Shown here: positions 59,500-64,000 of the stretch, one piece after another
How positions within the stretch are numbered: the stretch's first letter is position 1
Layout of the letters: the number at the start of each line of letters is the position of its first letter
Source of the DNA: Vandiemenella viatica
Taxonomy: Eukaryota; Arthropoda; Insecta; Orthoptera; Morabidae
Direction of reading: 5' to 3'
Assembly: GCA_031002005.1 (NCBI GenBank)
Contig: CM061918.1
Location: 64,762,531-64,826,530 of the forward strand
DNA: 64,000 nt
Made by a program: the position numbers and the translations under genes
The notes under the pieces: model-generated
Databases searched by the model: none
What the model was told of the DNA's origin: nothing
Seen by the model: only the letters and a program-made list of their open reading frames with translations

Positions 59500-59880
59500 T
59501 CACATATATTATTTAAAAGCTGTGTTTTTGTCACTTGATACCTAACCGAAATCAATAAATGAGGCATCATTCTAAACATTTTAAGGTCTCTGCATTCGGG
59601 AGGACGCCGGTTCGAATCCCCGTCCGGGCATCCAGATTTGGGTTTTCCATGGTTTCCACAAATCACTCCAGACGAATGCCGGGATGCTTACTTCAAAAAA
59701 GCCATGACCGAATTCCTTCCCGTTCCTTGTCCCCAGTCCCATCCCGCATTTAAGGACCTTAGCCGTCGAAGAGACGTAAAGCAGTAAGAAAAAAAAGGTC
59801 TCTGCTTTGGTAACATCATATTTTAAGAAAGAAATTTTTCGGAATTCGAGCCTTAAAGAGAAAAGGTTTACTTATCAAGA
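59500..59880. repeat. Satellite fragment interrupted by a SINE
   Basis: 59500-59593 and 59795-59880 together make about one monomer of the 53690-57110 satellite: ataaatgaggcatcatt, aaggtctctgctttggtaac and tttttcggaattcgagcctt. The SINE sits between them. Confidence 0.8.
59594..59794 (+). mobile_element. tRNA-derived SINE with 11-bp TSD
   Basis: The best copy of the family: B-box-like ccggttcgaatcccc, then tccatggtttccacaaatca, cgaatgccgggatgcttact, catgaccgaattccttcccg and gtaaagcagtaagaaaaa. It is flanked by direct AAGGTCTCTGC copies (59583-59593, 59795-59805). Body-only relatives lie at 30910, 33245, 48715 and 59330. Confidence 0.9.
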
Positions 59881-61019
59881 TCACGTGTATGAGACAGTTC
59901 GGAGCCAAGTCACTAGGCATCGCTGGCGTCGATAATGATTAATCATTTTACCGCTAGGTATCAGGACCACATAATTACTACAGAGATATGGATGACCATC
60001 GTCGGCGAGTATGGCGGAGGGGATCCCATTTGTAATACACTCGCATAATGGCGTGTACTACATTTTATTTGAGGCAGCGTGAAAGACATTGTGTATATCG
60101 CCGAGCAGGGTGACAGGGAGTGGACAATGTTGCATCCCTGGAATTCCAAAGCTGTAAGGCCGTCACCTTCCCAAATCAGCGAGCATATATGACAAAAGAA
60201 CACCAGTTTAGTGAATTGAAAGCTTGTTTATGCGTGTGGGATGTGATTTGAACAGTCAGTTAAAAGTAAGTTAATATTTCAAAATAATTAAATGGTTGTA
60301 ACAATTTTCTTTTTATGTAACGACGACGCGGAATGCCCTTGGAGAAGAAGGGGATGCTTCCGAGATGCATGGCAACACAGGTGGAGGGGAGACAATGGAC
60401 GGACTGGCCGGATTTGCGAAGACACTGCACTCCAGGACTAGTTATCGGCACGTGGAGGAAGACGGACGCCGAGACCAAAGCGATGCGTGTGTTGAGGGAG
60501 AGTGTTTCTTTTTTTCTCTCGCACTCCAGAGGAGTACCAGTATTGTGAGTGAGGCTTTTTTTTTGTGATTCCGGTTGGAGTATGCAACCAGCTATCACAT
60601 TCGGAGCGAGAAGTAAAACGGTAATACTCCGAACCTTTTGTTTTTGACTACGTCCACGCTGCATACTATTTTGTATCCGTAAGCGCCTTTTAGCTAACGC
60701 TAATAGATCAAGAACCCTCAGCTCCCACAATAAACAAACTAGTCGGTGCAACTGTGAGAAAAATATTTTTTTCGGCGGCTCATGTTTTCCCAATTTTGAT
60801 TCAGTATATGTTCTTTTTTTAAATATGTTAATGTAATCTTTTGTACGAATTTATCTGGATTTTATAATTACCATCTTGATGTTTTGATTGTAATATAGAG
60901 TAAAATAAACCTGATTACACTTTATGGCTTTTCAAGCAATCAAACCGTTTTTATTATATTTCAGTAATTTTACCAATAAAGAATTCATTATATAATAACA
61001 GTAGAATACCGGTAGGTAT
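59881..61019. other. Stretch without a supported gene
   Basis: A 177-codon open frame on the minus strand (60793-60260) has no motif I know and no splice support. No RNA gene is seen. Confidence 0.5.
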
Positions 61020-61450
61020 TACACATTCTACCAATGTTTTTGAGAGGCGCAGTGATGTTACTCCTGTCATGGTGTGGGGACTTCAGGTCATGGCTGATAA
61101 AGATAAAGTGAGCTCTGTTGGCACAACGTTACGTCACAGACATGTTGAGTTCTCATGTGATACTTCTCATGCGGTAGTGTCGTGGTGCCATTTTCCAACA
61201 GGACAATGTTCGTCCACATACGGCACTTGTCTCTGAGAGCTGTTTGCGTGAAGTTGACGTACTCCCGTGACCAACAAGATCCCCAGATCTGCTGCCGGTG
61301 GAACATGTGTGAGACCAGCTCGGACGTCACCTCTGTTCCTGTGTAAGTATCCAGGATATCGAGGACCAGTTACAACTAGTTGTGGGCCAGCTTGCCTCAG
61401 GAGAGGATACAACGTCCTTGTAACACCCTTTCCAACCGAATAGGTAGTTC
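61020..61450 (+). pseudogene. Tc1-like transposase pseudogene, C-terminal half
   Basis: It decodes to SDVTPVMVWG, then after gaps FQQDNVRPHTALVSESCLRE, VDVLP*PTRSPDLLPVEHV* and SIQDIEDQLQLVV. The second Asp and the Glu of the DDE triad remain, but several stops interrupt. It is related to, but diverged from, the palindromic element at 55383. Confidence 0.8.
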
Positions 61451-61636
61451 ATGTATCCAGGCCAGAGGGGGTGCGATATCAAACGTCTGTGTGTGGAGTA
61501 ATGCGTTTGCACTTTGTTTTTATTTTTTACCTGCAGTCGGCAATTATTGTCCCAAAGTAGGGAAAAATAAATGTGATGTAAGAATTTTCGTTTCTTTTAA
61601 CTAATTTCTTATTTTGGCACTTCTTCATAAAGCAAT

Positions 61637-61850
61637 CATGGGCGCCGGCAGGATTGCTTCTAGGGGGGTGCACCAGGCATCGGCCCAAAAAAATTTCCGG
61701 CTGGACGACCTTTTTTTTCAGCTCTACTACTGCCCACACGGCGGTGCACCAAGGCTGTAATTGGTGCTCCCCCACCCCCTATCGGCCCAAATTTCCGGGC
61801 GTCAGGGGGGTGCAAGTGCACCCCCTTGCACCCCCCTCCCGGCGCCCATG
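61637..61850. mobile_element. 214-bp hAT-type MITE
   Basis: Inverted ends CATGGGCGCCGG, perfect 8-bp TSD AAAGCAAT (61629-61636, 61851-61858). Carries the shared module ggacgaccttttttttcagc followed by tctactac. Confidence 0.92.
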
Positions 61851-61858
61851 AAAGCAAT

Positions 61859-62373
61859 GTGAAAGTTGGGTATTTTAATACAAAAAGGAAATATATATAA
61901 ATCCTATCAAGTTTTGATATTAATATTAAGCAGAAACTTTTGTTGGGATTCTATTTGTGGTTTGTAATGTGGTATTGTTGCAGTCTTTAATGTAAATGAG
62001 ATTTAATGTTTTATGTAATGATTTGATATAAATTTTCCGTGTATTCTAACGTAATGTATATCAGAAAACTGAAGGAATAAATAGCCAAGTTACGAAGTCA
62101 AAAATAATATTAACAGTATTCAAAGAGTGGGGCGTTTATTTGTCAGAAAGAGGTGTTTATCTTAAGTGCAATGTGATATTTGGCGTCTGTCTGTTCTGGT
62201 TATAAACAGTTTATCATTACTTCCGCAGTTCCTTGGTCATATAGAGTGATAAGATATAACGTAAAGTTAAACAATAAAATTTCAAACTAAAAACTCAATC
62301 AAAATCAATTACAGCTACATAGATTTTGCGTAATGCAGTAATAAAGGAACAGACAAGCACAGCCTGCTTAGAA
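61859..62373. other. AT-rich stretch, nothing recognised
   Basis: No motif, repeat or gene could be supported here. Confidence 0.5.
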
Positions 62374-63776
62374 CAGTGGTTCCCAAATGGTGGTCCGCGG
62401 AACCCTGGGGTTCCGTGTTCCGCCCAAGAATTAAATAAAATGTTCGTTGAACAGAGTCATAACCGTGCCGTGAGAAGACTATCAAGGTTCAAAATTTGTC
62501 CAATTTGCAGATGACACAAACATAGGAATTAAAAATACTCCAGATTTATCTACAGAATATATTTCAAATTATGTCTTTGAACTGATTAATAAATGGTTTA
62601 CAGCTAATGGCTTGTCTTTAAACTTTGATAAAACTCAGTATATGCAATTCAGTAGGCCTACATCACACAGATTAACACCAGATATAAACATAAAGTTTGC
62701 AGGCCGGTCTATTCAAGAGGTAGAGAATGTGAAATTTCTAGGTTTGTATATTGATCACAATTTAAATTGTAAAGTACATGTTTCTGCCTTATTAAAGCGA
62801 TTAGGTGCAGCCACATTTGCAATTCGTACAATTTCAGCTATAGGTGATCTCCGTATGAGGCAGCTAGTTTATTTTGCTTATTTTCACTCCTTATTGTCAT
62901 ATGGAATAATATTCTGGGGCAATTCTACCCATAGAGACAAAGTGTTCAGAGCCCAAAAGCGTGTAATAAGAATTATGTGTGAGGTTAGCAATAGAACTTC
63001 ATGTAGAGAGCTGTTCATGAAGTTAGGGATTTTAACATTAGCGTCTGAGTATATATACACATTAACGTCCTTTGTAGTCACAAATTATACTTTGTTTGAA
63101 ACAAATAGTAAAATACATAATTATGGCACTAGAAGTAAAAATGATCTTCACAAGGATTACAAGTCATTGTCATTTGTTCAAAAAGGGGTCCGATATTCAG
63201 GGATACATATCTTCAATGAGCTCCCAACACATATTAAATGTCTAGCAGATGATAAGAATAAATTCAAGAAAAATTGAAAGAATTCTTAATTGACAACTCC
63301 TTCTACTCTGTTGAAGAATATATTTCTAAGGTATCTAAAAAATAACTGCCAGTAGCTTGTGTAAATGTAGTTTACATAATTAATTTACTATGTATGCTTA
63401 CATCTTGTGATGTATGTATTATTTTGTTATGGATTTTTTTTAATGTACCATGTATGCAATGACTGTACATCTTCTGGTGTATATATTATATAAGATATTA
63501 TGGAATTGTTTAATGCACCATGTATGCTGTACATCTACTGGTGTACTTATTATTTTGTTATGCAACTGTTTATCTGTAAATTGACAACTTTCCACATCCC
63601 ACAGAGCCAGTCTCTTACATTGGGATCAATGGAAAATGAATGTATTGTGTTGTATTGTATTGTCCGTTTGTGACTGGTTTTTCAGCTTACACTTATAAAA
63701 ATGGGGATCTGTCAAAAAAATTATGATCAATTATGGTTCCGTGGACCACGGAAAAAAAAAAAAATGGGAACCGCTG
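62374..63776. mobile_element. hAT nonautonomous element split by a LINE
   Basis: Left end CAGTGGTTCCCAAATGGTGG; right end, inverted, CAGCGGTTCCCATTTT. Both carry a GTCCGCGGAACC / GGTTCCGTGGACCACGG block. TSD GCTTAGAA / GCTTAGAG (7 of 8 bp). CAG.GGTTCCCA termini with 8-bp TSD are typical of hAT. Without the LINE at 62488-63663 it would be about 230 bp. Confidence 0.9.
62488..63663 (+). mobile_element. LINE family B, 5'-truncated copy
   Basis: It starts at KFVQFADDTNIGI, the catalytic reverse transcriptase motif, and reads almost unbroken through NGLSLNFDKTQYMQFSRP, VKFLGLYIDHNLNCKVH, SLLSYGIIFWGNS and YSGIHIFNELPTH. One base is lost near 63270 (KFKKN*). The 3' UTR ends in a tgtattgtgttgtattgtat tail. 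It is better preserved than the copy at 14540-17947 and so probably younger. Confidence 0.92.
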
Positions 63777-64000
63777 GCTTAGAGGTTTATGCATGTAGAG
63801 AAGAGACTATGTTATCTGCAAACTACCTGACTTCAGACTATAAACCTCCAAAACAGTCATTAGAATAATAAACTGCAATGACCACAAATGTTTTAAATGG
63901 AATCTACAAAAGACTACAGTTCTTCAGAAAAAATCGAGTAATGATTGAAGAGTATGTGTTTGCTTACATATACCCACTAAAAGCGTACAAAGAGTTGATA

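Noticed and set aside
60260..60793. 177-codon minus-strand ORF
   Set aside because: No recognisable domain, odd composition, no splice or repeat support; probably chance.

Overview
This window looks like AT-rich nuclear DNA from an arthropod, most likely an insect. Two host genes have spliceosomal GT-AG introns. One has an insect-type hnRNP A/B start (MVN.. followed by [19 protein letters not shown]). The rest is mostly transposable elements of metazoan and arthropod classes: CR1/Jockey-like, RTE-like and Penelope-like retroelements, tRNA-derived SINEs, hAT MITEs, Merlin, PIF/Harbinger, Tc1 and pogo/Tigger. A polyneopteran-like, repeat-rich genome would fit, but that is inference. Positions 1011-2010 are exactly 1000 Ns, an assembly gap.

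Host genes. (1) Positions 2779-9363, minus strand: the 5' part of an hnRNP A/B gene (Hrb87F/Hrb98DE type). Three coding exons encode RRM1 and most of RRM2; the 3' exons lie left of 2777, in the gap, or outside the window. (2) Positions 26773-47279, plus strand: a complete five-exon DNAJC9 gene, a J-domain co-chaperone and histone H3-H4 chaperone of 264 residues. It has a 4.4-kb intron 3 and a 15.1-kb intron 4. The two genes diverge across about 17.4 kb of transposon-filled intergenic DNA. About 110-155 bp upstream of the DNAJC9 ATG are a perfect TATCGATA (DRE) and a palindromic E2F-type site, which fits S-phase expression.

Layout. 1-2570: repeats, LINE fragments and the gap. 2.7-9.4 kb: hnRNP gene with a repeat family and a fold-back MITE in intron 1. 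10-11 kb: Harbinger-like MITE. 11.3-26.5 kb: LINE copies, a SINE, an 8-bp-TSD MITE with its empty site visible at the window start, and a 750-bp inverted-repeat element. 26.6-47.9 kb: DNAJC9. Intron 3 holds a Merlin transposon with histone-type 3' stem-loops. Intron 4 holds arrays, SINEs, Penelope and Tigger remnants, and a 5.2-kb PIF/Harbinger element (41249-46451) whose two genes run in opposite directions with interleaved exons. 48-53 kb: SINEs, a hAT MITE and an RTE-like LINE. 53.4-57.9 kb: a DNA transposon with a ~167-bp dimeric satellite inside it; that satellite is interrupted by a palindromic Tc1-like element with 590-bp, almost identical arms. 58-64 kb: MITEs, a SINE inserted in satellite, a decayed Tc1 transposase, and a hAT element split by a LINE.

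Most protein-like open frames outside the two host genes belong to mobile elements, and most are broken. The Harbinger transposase exons are the most intact.
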